Positions 16,788 to 26,297 of a stretch of 64,000 nt of DNA are shown here, one piece after another. The notes beneath the pieces were generated by a model, which was given only the letters and a program-made list of their open reading frames with translations, searched no databases and was not told the origin of the DNA. The stretch spans positions 62,001-126,000 of the forward strand of contig JACTMP010000057.1 in assembly GCA_014584575.1 (NCBI GenBank), read 5' to 3'. The position numbers and the translations under genes are program-made. This DNA is from Chloroflexota bacterium (GTDB lineage: Bacteria; Chloroflexota; Anaerolineae; Promineifilales; Promineifilaceae). How positions within the stretch are numbered: position 1 is the stretch's first letter; each line of letters starts with the position of its first letter.

Positions 16788-19700
16788 ATGCCCTCTGTTG
16801 AACGCAACCGCCATGCCCTGATTGAGGAAATGGAACGTCTTTATTTAGACCGCGCCTGGTCAGACCAGGAAATGGCCGACCGCATCGGCACCGGCCGCGA
16901 AAATGTGTGGAAAATTCGCACCAAAGAAATGGAAGCCAAAATGGGCATTCCGTTTATTACCGAAGACGGCGGCCGTCACCGCATTGATCGCACCGCCTAC
17001 GTCGCCCACATCCGGTTGACCCCGCCGGAAGCGTTAGCCCTGTACATCGGCGGCCGACGTTTGCAGCAGCACACTAAAACCGGCCAGCAAGACGTGGCCA
17101 ACGCCCTGGAAAAGTTAGCCAACGCCCTACATCGGCCGCTGGTGCGGGAAATGGTGCTGGCAGCACAAACGGTGCTTAACCAGGAACAAGACGCGCAGCA
17201 GGTGGACAATTTGCGCAAAATCATGGAAGGGTGGATGAACGGCCGTCGCCTGCGCATCACCCACCAATCCCCCCACGCCCCCACCCCACGCGACTATATG
17301 GTGACACCCTACCAGCTTGAACCGGCCGTGTGGGGGGATGGGGTGTACCTCATCGGCTACAGCGACTACCATCGGGGCATCGCCACCTTCAAACTATCCC
17401 GCATCCAGCGTGTCTCCGTGACCATGGAGCCGTTCCCGCCGCCCGATGATTTTGACAGCCGGGCGATGCTGCAACATGCCTGGGGTATCTGGAACAGCGA
17501 CAAACAGCCGGAAACGGTGCGGCTGAAATTCAGCGCCTACGTCATGCCCTACGTCAAGGAAACCATCTGGCACCCCGAACAAACCATCCAGGAATTGCCC
17601 GAAGGTGGCTGCATCTGGCAGGCAGACATTGCCGAATGGCGCGAGATGCTCCCCTGGGTGCGCGGCTGGGGCGCGGATGTGGAGGTGTTGGGGCCGCCAG
17701 AATTGCGAGAGGAACTGGTTAAAACGGCCGTCCGCCTGAACAAGCAGTATCAAATATCACGAGCAGCAAAAATGTTACACCATCTTCCCTACGCCAAAAC
17801 CAACCCCGATAACCGGGACGAAATTCATCTACTCCTCTACCATTTGATTGACGTCGGTCAGGTGACGTTGGTGATTTGGCAGGACGTGTTAACAGAAAGC
17901 ATCCGGCAGCGATTAGCCACTATGCTTAACCTCACTACAGAACAGGCCGGAAGATTCATTGCTTTCCTTGCCAGCCTGCATGATATTGGCAAGGCAGGGC
18001 CAGCTTACCAGCAAAAATATGTTCCAGAGTGGCTGAAAAAAGAATTGATTGATGCAGGTCTGGGGCTGTCAGGCATCGGCAAAGCCTATGAACCTAAAAC
18101 CCCACATGGTACTGTTTCCACCTGGACATTGGCCGAATTGCTGCCGCAAATGGCCGGGCTGGATCAAGGTTTTGCCTATCAGATCGCAGTTGCCGTCGGT
18201 GGACATCACGGCAGTTGGCCGCCGCCAGGAGCAACCGATGGCATTGAGGACCAGGCCAGGTATCCTCTTTGGAATGAAGTGCGCCGTGATTTATTTTGGG
18301 AACTGCAAGCCGTTTTTCAGCCACCCACGGCCGTTCCCCCACCAGCCAGCCATACCGATTTGAATACCTTTCTCACCATCTTTTCTGGCCTGGTCTCTGT
18401 AGCTGACTGGCTTGGTTCGCGCAACAAAGAATGTTTTGGTTTTGTAGAACAGCCAATGCCCACCCGCCAATATGCTGCCCGTGCTGCCCAAAAAGCAAAA
18501 GAATCACTGGCTGATCTGGGCTGGATAGGCTGGCAGCCCGACGGTCGTACTGTCTCTTTCACTGAAGCCTTTGCCTACTTGCCTGACATTCAAGAACCAC
18601 GCGGCGTCCAGGCCGAAGTTATTGCTGCCGCCAAAGATGCACCACCGCCGGTTTTGCTTATTCTGGAAGCGCCGACCGGTATTGGCAAGACAGAAACGGC
18701 CGTTTACCTGGCCAACCACTGGCTGCAAACGTACCAAAGCCGGGGACTGTATGTCGCCATGCCCACCCAGGCCACCAGCAACCAGATGTACGGCCGTATT
18801 GGGAACTTCCTCAACCATCACTATGCAGAGATGGCTGTCAACTACCACCTGGTACATGGGCAGGCTGCCTGGCAGGATGAGCTAAAGAAACAGGTGGAGC
18901 TACAGAGTGTAGGTGACGATAAGGATGGCAAAACGGCCGTGCAGGCCGAAAGCTGGTTCACGCCGCGCAAACGCACCTTGCTGGCCCCCTTTGGCGTGGG
19001 TACGGTTGACCAGACGCTGATGAGCATTTTACAGACACGCCACTTCTTTGTGCGCCTGTTTGGTCTCAGCCATAAGGTCATCATCTTTGACGAAGTTCAC
19101 GCTTACGACACCTTTATGAGTACCCTTTTTTACCGCTTGTTGGAATGGCTCAGCGCCATTGGTACATCCGTTATCATCTTGTCGGCCACCCTACCGGCTA
19201 AAACACGCCGTGAATTGGTGCAGGCATATACAGGCCAGGCGTTACCCGATGCACCTGTTTCCTATCCTACCCTCACTCTTGCTGCCCCAAATGCAGCGCC
19301 GCGTGTCATTGAACTAACCCAACCGGAAAACATTCTGCTGCAACTCGGTTGGGACGTAGACCAGGAACCGGAAAACATTCTGGCGTATCTACAAGAAAAG
19401 GTGGCTAACGGAGGCTGCACGGCCGTTATCTGCAACACCGTTCGCCGCGCCCAAGACATTTACCGGGTGTTGGACAATGCCCGCAATAACGGCCTGTTAG
19501 ACATTGAGCCGGATAACCTCATCCTGTTTCATGCCCGTTTCCCGCCCATCTGGCGGCAGCAAATTGAAGCAAAAGTGTTGCAAAAGTTTGGCAAACCGGA
19601 CAAAGATAGGCGCTCCCCCCATCGCCCTCACAAAGCCATTGTCGTCGCCACCCAGGTTATTGAGCAAAGCCTCGACCTGGACTTTGACCTGATGATCACC

Positions 19701-20504
19701 GACCTGGCCCCCATTGACCTGATTATTCAGCGCGCCGGCCGTCTGCACCGCCACCAACGCGCCGAACGGCACGGCCACGAACGGCGGTTAATCATCACCA
19801 GACCGACACATGATGAAGCGGGCCTGCCGGACTTTGGCCGTGACATCTATGTTTACGAACGATACATTCTGCTTCGGTCTTATCTGGCTTTGTATAATCA
19901 ATCAGCCATTCTCCTGCCGGGTCAAACCACAGCCCTGATCGAATCTGTCTACGGTGATTTTGGAATTGACACAGAACTCTCGCCTGCCTGGCAAGAAGCG
20001 CTGCAAACGGCCGCCAGCAAGATGGCTGCCAACCAATATGAAGCAGAAAGAAAAGCATCCAATCAACTTGTGCTGACTCCCGGCAGCCAGCGTTTGCTAA
20101 AGCAGCGTAACGAGAATCTGGACGAAGAATCGCCAGATGTACATGAAACCTTACGCGCTCAAACTCGTGATATTGACCCTGGTATTTCGCTTGTCTGTTT
20201 ACACCAGGCAGAAGAGGGGGTGTTTATTTATACCGGTGATGGTTCAATGACCATCAACCTGGAAGGAGCACTAACAGCCAATGTAATCAAACAGTTGCAG
20301 CAAAACATCATCACTGTCCAGCATAAGGAAGTAGTTCGTTATTTTGTACCCCAACCGCTTCCGGCAGGTTGGCAAGAGCAGGCTGCGTTACGCCACTGCC
20401 GCCCCATCCTGTTTACCAACGGCCGTTACACAGCAATGGAAAAGCACGACCTGTGCTTAACCCAGGCATTAGGCCTGGAAATCATAAAAAAGGAGGCTAC
20501 ATGA
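16788..20504 (+). CDS. cas3: WYL-domain regulator fused to type I-E Cas3 nuclease-helicase
   Basis: 1238 residues in one frame. Residues 1-330 form a WYL-type regulator: an HTH (DQEMADRIGTGRENVWKIR), a core near 150-210 (YMVTPYQLEP, VYLIGYSDYHRG, FKLSRIQRV) and a WCX-like end (to about 321). The Cas3 part follows at full length (about 905 residues against 888 in E. coli). It has an HD nuclease (LHDIGKAGP, His398-Asp399; GGHHG), Walker A (EAPTGIGKTE, near 627), DEVH box (768-771), SATLP, and motif VI (QRAGRLHRHQR, near 980). Cas3 is recruited by Cascade to unwind and cut target DNA. WYL domains sense ligands, often nucleic acids or nucleotides, so the fusion could gate nuclease activity or autoregulate the operon. 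An internal ATG at 17772 could give a WYL-less Cas3, but its ribosome site is weak. Confidence 0.92.
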   Translation: MPSVERNRHALIEEMERLYLDRAWSDQEMADRIGTGRENVWKIRTKEMEAKMGIPFITEDGGRHRIDRTAYVAHIRLTPPEALALYIGGRRLQQHTKTGQQDVANALEKLANALHRPLVREMVLAAQTVLNQEQDAQQVDNLRKIMEGWMNGRRLRITHQSPHAPTPRDYMVTPYQLEPAVWGDGVYLIGYSDYHRGIATFKLSRIQRVSVTMEPFPPPDDFDSRAMLQHAWGIWNSDKQPETVRLKFSAYVMPYVKETIWHPEQTIQELPEGGCIWQADIAEWREMLPWVRGWGADVEVLGPPELREELVKTAVRLNKQYQISRAAKMLHHLPYAKTNPDNRDEIHLLLYHLIDVGQVTLVIWQDVLTESIRQRLATMLNLTTEQAGRFIAFLASLHDIGKAGPAYQQKYVPEWLKKELIDAGLGLSGIGKAYEPKTPHGTVSTWTLAELLPQMAGLDQGFAYQIAVAVGGHHGSWPPPGATDGIEDQARYPLWNEVRRDLFWELQAVFQPPTAVPPPASHTDLNTFLTIFSGLVSVADWLGSRNKECFGFVEQPMPTRQYAARAAQKAKESLADLGWIGWQPDGRTVSFTEAFAYLPDIQEPRGVQAEVIAAAKDAPPPVLLILEAPTGIGKTETAVYLANHWLQTYQSRGLYVAMPTQATSNQMYGRIGNFLNHHYAEMAVNYHLVHGQAAWQDELKKQVELQSVGDDKDGKTAVQAESWFTPRKRTLLAPFGVGTVDQTLMSILQTRHFFVRLFGLSHKVIIFDEVHAYDTFMSTLFYRLLEWLSAIGTSVIILSATLPAKTRRELVQAYTGQALPDAPVSYPTLTLAAPNAAPRVIELTQPENILLQLGWDVDQEPENILAYLQEKVANGGCTAVICNTVRRAQDIYRVLDNARNNGLLDIEPDNLILFHARFPPIWRQQIEAKVLQKFGKPDKDRRSPHRPHKAIVVATQVIEQSLDLDFDLMITDLAPIDLIIQRAGRLHRHQRAERHGHERRLIITRPTHDEAGLPDFGRDIYVYERYILLRSYLALYNQSAILLPGQTTALIESVYGDFGIDTELSPAWQEALQTAASKMAANQYEAERKASNQLVLTPGSQRLLKQRNENLDEESPDVHETLRAQTRDIDPGISLVCLHQAEEGVFIYTGDGSMTINLEGALTANVIKQLQQNIITVQHKEVVRYFVPQPLPAGWQEQAALRHCRPILFTNGRYTAMEKHDLCLTQALGLEIIKKEAT

Positions 20505-20507
20505 CCC

Positions 20508-22118
20508 ATGACCCCATCATTTTCATTTAACCTGGTTGATGAACCCTGGCTGCCCTGTACGCGATCAGACGGCACGGCCGTAACCCTCAACCTGCGTGAC
20601 GTGCTGACCCAGGCTCATCAACTGCAATCCCTGGCCGGTGATTCGCCGCCGCAAACGGCCGCCCTGCACCGCTTTCTGCTGGCCATTCTGCACCGCATTT
20701 TTGGCCCCGCCGGTTACGATGAGTGGGCAGAATTGTGGCAGGCAACACAGTTTGATGCCAGCGCAGTGAACAACTACCTGGAAAAATGGCGACACCGCTT
20801 TGATCTCTTTGATGCGGAACGGCCGTTTTACCAATCCGCTCTACTTTACCTGGAGTCGCAATGGGTTTCCATTGATCGCTTAGTCCACGAGCTTAATGCA
20901 GCGTATCCCTTATTTAACCACTCTGAAATGAGTGTGAAAGACTTCCTCAACCCTGCGGAAGCGTCTCGTGCGCTTATTATGGCTCAAAGTTTTAGCCTTT
21001 GTGGTACGAGTGGCGCCTTCTTTCCACAAACCAATCCTCGTGAGAAGAAAAGGCAAAGCATGTTTGTTGATGGTTCAATTGCTCGTGCTGTCAATTTTTT
21101 GATAGATGGCAATTCTCTCTTCGAGACCTTGATGTTGAATCTGGTTCAGTATCCAGATGACCAGATTGTAAAGCACTTCAAAGATGATGCCCCAGCCTGG
21201 GAACAAGAAGATCCATCAAGCCCGAAAAGAGGGCCACTTTTAGGGTATCTGGACTACCTAACATGGCAAAATCGGCGTGTGCTTCTCCACCCAGAAGGAG
21301 ACATCTATGGAAATCCGATCATTCGACAAATGCGTTGGGAACCTGCGGAACGGATAGAATCATCGCCTCTGGATGTAATGCAGCATCACTTTCGGAATAA
21401 GAAAGAGGGATTCCAATCGCTCTACTTTAACGAAGGTAAAAGCTTGTGGCGAGACAGTGCCGCTTTGTTCTCATTGCACCAGGCACAAAGCACTGAACAA
21501 GTTCACCTACCACCAGCTACGTTTCGGTGGTTGAAAGAGCTAATTGATGAACCTGAAATTGGATTTCAGAAATCTCAGGTTTATCGGTGTCTAGCACTCG
21601 GAATGTCTACTAAGCCAGGTCAGGCAACTGTCTACTTTTACCGCCACGAAAGTATACCTTTACCGTTAGCTTATTTTGATGAGCCAAGACTGGTTGATCT
21701 GCTGCAACTATCTCTGAGCCGAGCCGATGAAATTTCCAGAGCGCTTCGCTTTGCTATCCAAACCATCCTCACTTACTTGAAAATCCCAGATGCCGATGAA
21801 AAGAAGAAACGTGGAGATTTCAAGCCTGTTCCCAGAAAAGAGGCAGATGACTGGGTAACTCATACGGGAATCGAATATCGGTATTGGGCGGCATTGGATA
21901 TCCCTTTCCAAGCCTTCATTGTTGACTTGGCTCAGGATACAGAACCGGCATTGTTCCGTTGGTATGAACGGCTGCGACAGGCGGCTCTTGATGCCTTTGA
22001 ACAGGCAACTCAATATGCTGGCAGCGACGGCCGTTCCTTCAAAGCCGTTGTGCGTGGCCGTAGCTACCTCAACTATCGTTTATCTCAACTCATACCCCAA
22101 AAGGAGGAAGTCACATGA
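20508..22118 (+). CDS. cas8e: Cascade large subunit Cas8e (Cse1/CasA)
   Basis: 536 residues, within the usual 500-560. The N-terminus FNLVDEPWLPC is the hallmark of Cse1, and LFDAERPFYQ and CGTSGAFFPQ are further family landmarks. In type I-E interference it recognises the protospacer-adjacent motif, starts strand separation and recruits Cas3. It starts 3 nt after the cas3 stop, with an AGGAGG in the cas3 tail. The region from about 20,830 to 22,020 is AT-richer and lacks the ACGGCCGT octamer that is frequent in the flanking genes, so the core may have been replaced by recombination. The stop overlaps the cse2 start (ATGA). Confidence 0.93.
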   Translation: MTPSFSFNLVDEPWLPCTRSDGTAVTLNLRDVLTQAHQLQSLAGDSPPQTAALHRFLLAILHRIFGPAGYDEWAELWQATQFDASAVNNYLEKWRHRFDLFDAERPFYQSALLYLESQWVSIDRLVHELNAAYPLFNHSEMSVKDFLNPAEASRALIMAQSFSLCGTSGAFFPQTNPREKKRQSMFVDGSIARAVNFLIDGNSLFETLMLNLVQYPDDQIVKHFKDDAPAWEQEDPSSPKRGPLLGYLDYLTWQNRRVLLHPEGDIYGNPIIRQMRWEPAERIESSPLDVMQHHFRNKKEGFQSLYFNEGKSLWRDSAALFSLHQAQSTEQVHLPPATFRWLKELIDEPEIGFQKSQVYRCLALGMSTKPGQATVYFYRHESIPLPLAYFDEPRLVDLLQLSLSRADEISRALRFAIQTILTYLKIPDADEKKKRGDFKPVPRKEADDWVTHTGIEYRYWAALDIPFQAFIVDLAQDTEPALFRWYERLRQAALDAFEQATQYAGSDGRSFKAVVRGRSYLNYRLSQLIPQKEEVT

Positions 22119-22645
22119 GTCAAGAACATCCATTTGTCACCTATCTCGAATCCCTGGCCGAGGATCGGGCCGCTCTCGCGGCCCTACGGCGGGGATTGGG
22201 CCAGCCGCCGGGTACTGTGCCCGACATGTTCCCCTACGTCATCAGGCGGCTGCCGGACAGCGCCTATCCCGGCAGTTGGGAAGAAAGCGCCTATTACCTC
22301 ATCGCCGCCCTCTTTGCCCTGCATCCCGAAAAAGGCAGCGGCGTGAATCTCGGCGCTCACTTCGCCCAAACCCTCGACCCCAATCCCGACCACAACGGCG
22401 CTGTCGAGCGGCGCTTCACCGCCTTGCTCACCGCCCACCCGGACGACCTGCCCTTTTACCTGCGCCAGGCTATCAGCTTCCTGAAATCCAAAGAGGTTCC
22501 TGTCAACTGGCATCAACTGATGTGGGACGTGCGTGATTGGGGCCAACCCGACCGGCAAACCCGCGTACAAAAGCGCTGGGCAGCCCAATTCTGGCGCATC
22601 CAGAAACAAGAAAAAGATGAAAATCTGGAAGCAGCGGCCAATTAA
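22115..22645 (+). CDS. cse2: Cascade small subunit Cse2 (CasB)
   Basis: 176 residues, normal for Cse2. The alpha-helical protein carries the family pattern of an N-terminal RAALAALRRGLG helix followed by YLIAALFALHP and ending in an RRFTALL/DDLPFYLRQ helix bundle. Two copies line the Cascade belly and hold the displaced DNA strand. ATGA overlap with cas8e shows translational coupling. Annotation rests on position and helix pattern together. Confidence 0.9.
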   Translation: MSQEHPFVTYLESLAEDRAALAALRRGLGQPPGTVPDMFPYVIRRLPDSAYPGSWEESAYYLIAALFALHPEKGSGVNLGAHFAQTLDPNPDHNGAVERRFTALLTAHPDDLPFYLRQAISFLKSKEVPVNWHQLMWDVRDWGQPDRQTRVQKRWAAQFWRIQKQEKDENLEAAAN

Positions 22646-22692
22646 AACCAACAGATTTACAAACCATTTTAATTAATAAGGAGAACTCTGAC

Positions 22693-23829
22693 ATGTTTAT
22701 CGAACTGCATATGATCCAAAACTTTGCCCCGTCCAACCTGAACCGTGACGACACCAACAACCCCAAAGATTGTGAATTTGGTGGCCACCGCCGCGCCCGC
22801 ATCTCCTCCCAATCTCTCAAACGGGCAGTCCGCCGTGAGCCGGTTTTTGCCGCCACCACTCAGGCGGAAACAGGCCAACGCTCTAAATGGATGACCCGTC
22901 CCATTAAAAAACTGCTGATTGACGCAGGTAAAGGCGAAGCAGAAGCCACGGCCGTCGCCACCGCTTTTGTCACCGATTACGCTGCCAAGTCAGACAAGAA
23001 AAACCCGGAGAAAAGCAGCGTCCTTATCTACTTTAGCCAGGAAGAAATCCAGAAAGTAGTAGATGGATTGCTGGCCGATTGGGACACGGCCGTTGCCAGC
23101 GCCCCCTCCGGCAAAACCCTGCCTGAACTGGTCAAAACCATCAGCAAAGAAACTGAAAAACGCACCAGCGCCCCGGACATTGCCCTCTTCGGCCGTATGC
23201 TGGCCGAAAAGCCGGAACTCAACATTGATGCCGCCTGCCAGGTAGCCCACGCCATTTCCACCCACCGCATCAGCATGGAAATGGACTTTTACACGGCCGT
23301 AGACGACCTGCAAACCAGCGAACAAGACGAAGGCGCCGGCGCCGGTATGATGGGCTTCACCAGCTTCAACGCCGCCTGTTTCTACCGTTACGCTCGCATA
23401 GATTGGCGGCAGCTTGTGAAAAACCTCGGCGGTGACGCGGCTTTGGCGCAGCGCACCGTCGAAGGGTTTCTCCGCGCCGCCGTTGACGCCATCCCCACCG
23501 GTAAACAAAACAGCTTTGCTGCCCAAAATCCCACCAGCCTGGCCGTGGCCGTTGTCCGTGAAGATGGCAAAAGCTGGAACCTGGCCAACGCCTTTGAAAA
23601 CCCGGTGCGTTCCAAACGAGATAGCGGCCTGATCGAGCCATCCATCCGCGCTCTGGACGCTTTCTGGGGCAACCTTACCCGCGTCCGTGATGATGCGACC
23701 TTTACGGCCGTCGCTGCCTTCTCTGACCAATATAACGATGCCCTCGATCATCTCAAGCCCTACCTCCAGCCCAATTTCTCTGGTTGGATCAACGCTGTGA
23801 ACGCTGCGCTACCAAAGCCAAAGGAGTAA
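22693..23829 (+). CDS. cas7e: Cascade backbone subunit Cas7e (Cse4/CasC)
   Basis: 378 residues. The N-terminus (LHMIQNFAPSNLNRDDTNNPKD, with FGGHRRARISSQSLKRA after it) is the conserved Cas7e signature. Six copies normally coat the crRNA spacer and form the Cascade spine. A clear AAGGAGA Shine-Dalgarno (22678-22684) precedes the start, and a 47-nt gap follows cse2. Octamer density and codon use match the neighbouring host genes. Confidence 0.94.
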   Translation: MFIELHMIQNFAPSNLNRDDTNNPKDCEFGGHRRARISSQSLKRAVRREPVFAATTQAETGQRSKWMTRPIKKLLIDAGKGEAEATAVATAFVTDYAAKSDKKNPEKSSVLIYFSQEEIQKVVDGLLADWDTAVASAPSGKTLPELVKTISKETEKRTSAPDIALFGRMLAEKPELNIDAACQVAHAISTHRISMEMDFYTAVDDLQTSEQDEGAGAGMMGFTSFNAACFYRYARIDWRQLVKNLGGDAALAQRTVEGFLRAAVDAIPTGKQNSFAAQNPTSLAVAVVREDGKSWNLANAFENPVRSKRDSGLIEPSIRALDAFWGNLTRVRDDATFTAVAAFSDQYNDALDHLKPYLQPNFSGWINAVNAALPKPKE

Positions 23830-23832
23830 CAC

Positions 23833-24531
23833 ATGCCGACTTTACTCTTACGCTGCGTTGCGCCGCTCCAATCCTGGGACACCCAAAGTCGTTTTGGCGT
23901 GCGTACCACCGGCCGCGAACCTTCCAAAAGCGGTATTGTCGGCCTGCTCTGCGCTGCTCTGGGCCGCCCACGTACCGCCCCCCTGGATGATTTAGGGGCA
24001 TTACGCATGGGTGTTCGGGTGGACAGGGAAGGCAGCATCTTGCGCGACTGGCACACAGCCCAAAATGTTCTCAAAGCAGGCGGCGGTCTTAAAGACACCG
24101 AAACCTCCACCCGCTATTACCTGAATGATGCCGCTTTCCTGGTTGGCCTGGAAGGAGACAGTTCTTTATTAGAGCAGCTTCATGCCGCGCTGCGCCATCC
24201 CCACTGGCTGCTCTTTCTCGGTCGTAAAGCGTGCCCGCCTTCCCTGCCCGTCTACCTGCCTGATGGCCTGCGTACGGAATCTCTGGTCGAGGCATTGGCC
24301 GGTTACCCCTGGTTAGGCAGCAATGCCCGCCAACACGAAACATTGGGACGCCTGCGCCTGGTTCTCGACGATGACCATGGCCCTCAGGTACGCCACGACT
24401 ACCCCATCAGCTTTGTTAAAGGCAATCGGCACTTCACCCCGCGCCGGGTGCGCACCGACTTTATTGACAAACCACCTTTTGCCGCAACAGGAGACCCTGG
24501 AATCCCCGATGTTTTAGAGGAGACAACCTGA
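23833..24531 (+). CDS. cas5e: Cascade subunit Cas5e (CasD)
   Basis: 232 residues. The start MPTLLLRCVAPLQSWDTQSR and the following GREPSKSGIVGLLCAALG are the conserved Cas5e motifs. It caps the 5' handle of the crRNA and contacts Cas8e. It begins 3 nt after the cas7e stop, and its TGA shares one base with the cas6e ATG. Confidence 0.94.
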   Translation: MPTLLLRCVAPLQSWDTQSRFGVRTTGREPSKSGIVGLLCAALGRPRTAPLDDLGALRMGVRVDREGSILRDWHTAQNVLKAGGGLKDTETSTRYYLNDAAFLVGLEGDSSLLEQLHAALRHPHWLLFLGRKACPPSLPVYLPDGLRTESLVEALAGYPWLGSNARQHETLGRLRLVLDDDHGPQVRHDYPISFVKGNRHFTPRRVRTDFIDKPPFAATGDPGIPDVLEETT

Positions 24532-25184
24532 TGTACCTCTCACGTTTACTGCTCAACCCCCGTTCCCGCCAAGTACAGCGCGAAACGGCCGATCCCTACA
24601 ACCTGCACCGCACCCTCATGCAAGCATTTGCTCCCAGGCGTGACCAGGCGGCCGTCCTGCATCGCCTGGAAATTCATTCTCATACCGGGCTACCCGTCTT
24701 GCTTGTGCAATCTCAAATGCCGCCCGACTGGTCAAAGCTGCCCCACCCGGATTATTTGCTGCCGCCAGACCCCTTTGACGCCACGCCTAATCCGGCCGTT
24801 AAAACCTTTGATCTGTCCTTGCGTCCCGGCCAGGTATTCCAATTCCGCCTCACCGCCAACCCCACCATCAAAAAAGTGCGCCGCGACGAGAACGGAGACC
24901 GCAAAAACAGCAACCGCGTTCCCCTGGTGCATGAAGACCAACAGGTGCAATGGCTGGCAGACAAAGGCGAGCAGCACGGTTTCCGCCTGCTGCACGTCAC
25001 CACCAGCAGCCAGCAAGCGCAAAAAGGGTGGAAAAAAGGGGAATCGCCGCTCACCCTCTACACCGTCCAGTTCAACGGCCGTCTGCAAATCACCGATACA
25101 GATAAATTCGTGACGGCCGTCCACACCGGCATCGGCCCCGCCAAAGCATTTGGCTGCGGCCTGCTCTCTCTCGCGCCCGCCTGA
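24531..25184 (+). CDS. cas6e: CRISPR RNA endoribonuclease Cas6e (CasE)
   Basis: 217 residues. Cas6e cleaves the pre-crRNA at the base of each repeat hairpin and stays on the 3' handle. His26 (DPYNLHRTLM) aligns with the catalytic histidine known in this family, and the C-terminal glycine-rich loop GIGPAKAFGCGLLSL is intact. The start codon overlaps the cas5e stop (TGATG), so the two are coupled. Confidence 0.94.
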   Translation: MYLSRLLLNPRSRQVQRETADPYNLHRTLMQAFAPRRDQAAVLHRLEIHSHTGLPVLLVQSQMPPDWSKLPHPDYLLPPDPFDATPNPAVKTFDLSLRPGQVFQFRLTANPTIKKVRRDENGDRKNSNRVPLVHEDQQVQWLADKGEQHGFRLLHVTTSSQQAQKGWKKGESPLTLYTVQFNGRLQITDTDKFVTAVHTGIGPAKAFGCGLLSLAPA

Positions 25185-25187
25185 CCC

Positions 25188-25221
25188 AGACCCGAAGGGT
25201 TTTCTTAAACCCTTCGGGTCT
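25188..25221. repeat. Perfect hairpin between cas6e and cas1 (AGACCCGAAGGGTTT family)
   Basis: Arms of 15 nt (25188-25202 and 25207-25221) with a TCTT loop follow the cas6e stop within a few bases. A near-identical palindrome ends the GH20 gene at 47721-47758, so it is a dispersed family and not a one-off terminator. It could still weaken read-through from the effector genes to cas1-cas2. TAATCGG-family repeats fill the rest of the gap to cas1. Confidence 0.75.
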
Positions 25222-25293
25222 CATCACCGTACCTTAACAACCACAAACCCATTCACCGATTACCGATTACGAAATACGGATTACGGAGGCATC

Positions 25294-26235
25294 ATGCAAG
25301 ACCTACACGAACTTCCCAAGCTGCGCGACTCGCTCAGCTACTATTACGTCGAACACGCCATCCTGGACAAAAACCAGCAGGCTATCGAGAGCATCCAGAA
25401 AGACGGCCGTACCCTCATCCCCACCGCCAACCTCTCCGTCCTCCTGCTTGGCCCCGGCACCTCCATCACCCACGCCGCCGTCAAAACCCTGGCCGAGAAT
25501 GGCTGCTCTGTACTCTGGACGGGCGAAGACGCCACCCGCTTTTACGCCCAGGGTACCGGCGAAACCCGCAAAGGCCACCGCCTGCTGCACCAGGCCGCCC
25601 TGGTCAGCGACCCCCACAAACGGCTGCAAGTCGTCCTGCGTATGTACCGCTTTCGCTTCCAGGTTGACCTGCCTGAAGACCTGACCCTGCCCCAAATACG
25701 GGGCAAAGAAGGGGTACGTGTGCGCGACGCCTACGCCCAGGCCAGCAAAAAATATGGCGTTCCCTGGCACGGCCGTAACTACGACCGCGGCAACTGGCGC
25801 AGCGCCGACCCCGTCAACCGCGCCCTCTCCGCCGGCAACGCCCTGCTCAACGGCCTCTGCCATGCCGCCATCGTCGCCGGCGGCTACAGCGCCGGCCTCG
25901 GTTTCATCCATACCGGCAAACAACTCTCCTTCGTTTACGACGTCGCCGACCTCTTCAAAGTAGAATTCACCATCCCCACCGCCTTCGCCATCGTTGCCGA
26001 GTCCCATCAGAAGATCGAAAGCCGCGTCCGCGCCGCCTGTCGCCAGCAGTTCAAGCAGACTAAATTGCTGCAACTCATCCTGCCCATCATAGATGCCATG
26101 CTTGATCTGCCGCCCGACCCCACCGCCACCGAAGACGAAATCACCGGCGGCATAGACAGCGACCCCGCCCGCCCCACCGCCCTTTGGTCCGCCCTGGAAG
26201 ATGACGTTGATACCGAAGAGGAAGATCCGGAGTAA
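25294..26235 (+). CDS. cas1: CRISPR integrase Cas1 (type I-E)
   Basis: 313 residues from the ATG preceded by GGAGG (25285-25289). An upstream in-frame start would read through the hairpin and is unlikely. The metal-binding residues are all present: Glu139 (RGKEGVR), His206 (GFIHTGKQ) and Asp219 (VYDVADLFK), two positions off the E. coli numbering. With Cas2 it inserts new spacers at the leader end. It is separated from cas6e by 109 nt, unlike the tight packing of the effector genes. Confidence 0.95.
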   Translation: MQDLHELPKLRDSLSYYYVEHAILDKNQQAIESIQKDGRTLIPTANLSVLLLGPGTSITHAAVKTLAENGCSVLWTGEDATRFYAQGTGETRKGHRLLHQAALVSDPHKRLQVVLRMYRFRFQVDLPEDLTLPQIRGKEGVRVRDAYAQASKKYGVPWHGRNYDRGNWRSADPVNRALSAGNALLNGLCHAAIVAGGYSAGLGFIHTGKQLSFVYDVADLFKVEFTIPTAFAIVAESHQKIESRVRAACRQQFKQTKLLQLILPIIDAMLDLPPDPTATEDEITGGIDSDPARPTALWSALEDDVDTEEEDPE

Positions 26236-26239
26236 AACC

Positions 26240-26290
26240 AGCATCTTATCCGCGTCATCCGCGTATATCTGCGTCCCATCTACAAAGGAG
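26240..26290. repeat. TCCGCGTCATCCGCGT-type repeat before cas2
   Basis: A single copy of the repeat family that fills 5227-5515 lies between cas1 and cas2. It ends in AAAGGAG (26284-26290), which serves as the cas2 ribosome-binding site. Confidence 0.6.
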
Positions 26291-26297
26291 ACACCAC

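Noticed and set aside
25150..25293. Earlier start of Cas1 overlapping cas6e
   Set aside because: It would read through a perfect hairpin and TAATCGG repeats; the ATG at 25294 has GGAGG and matches the Cas1e N-terminus.
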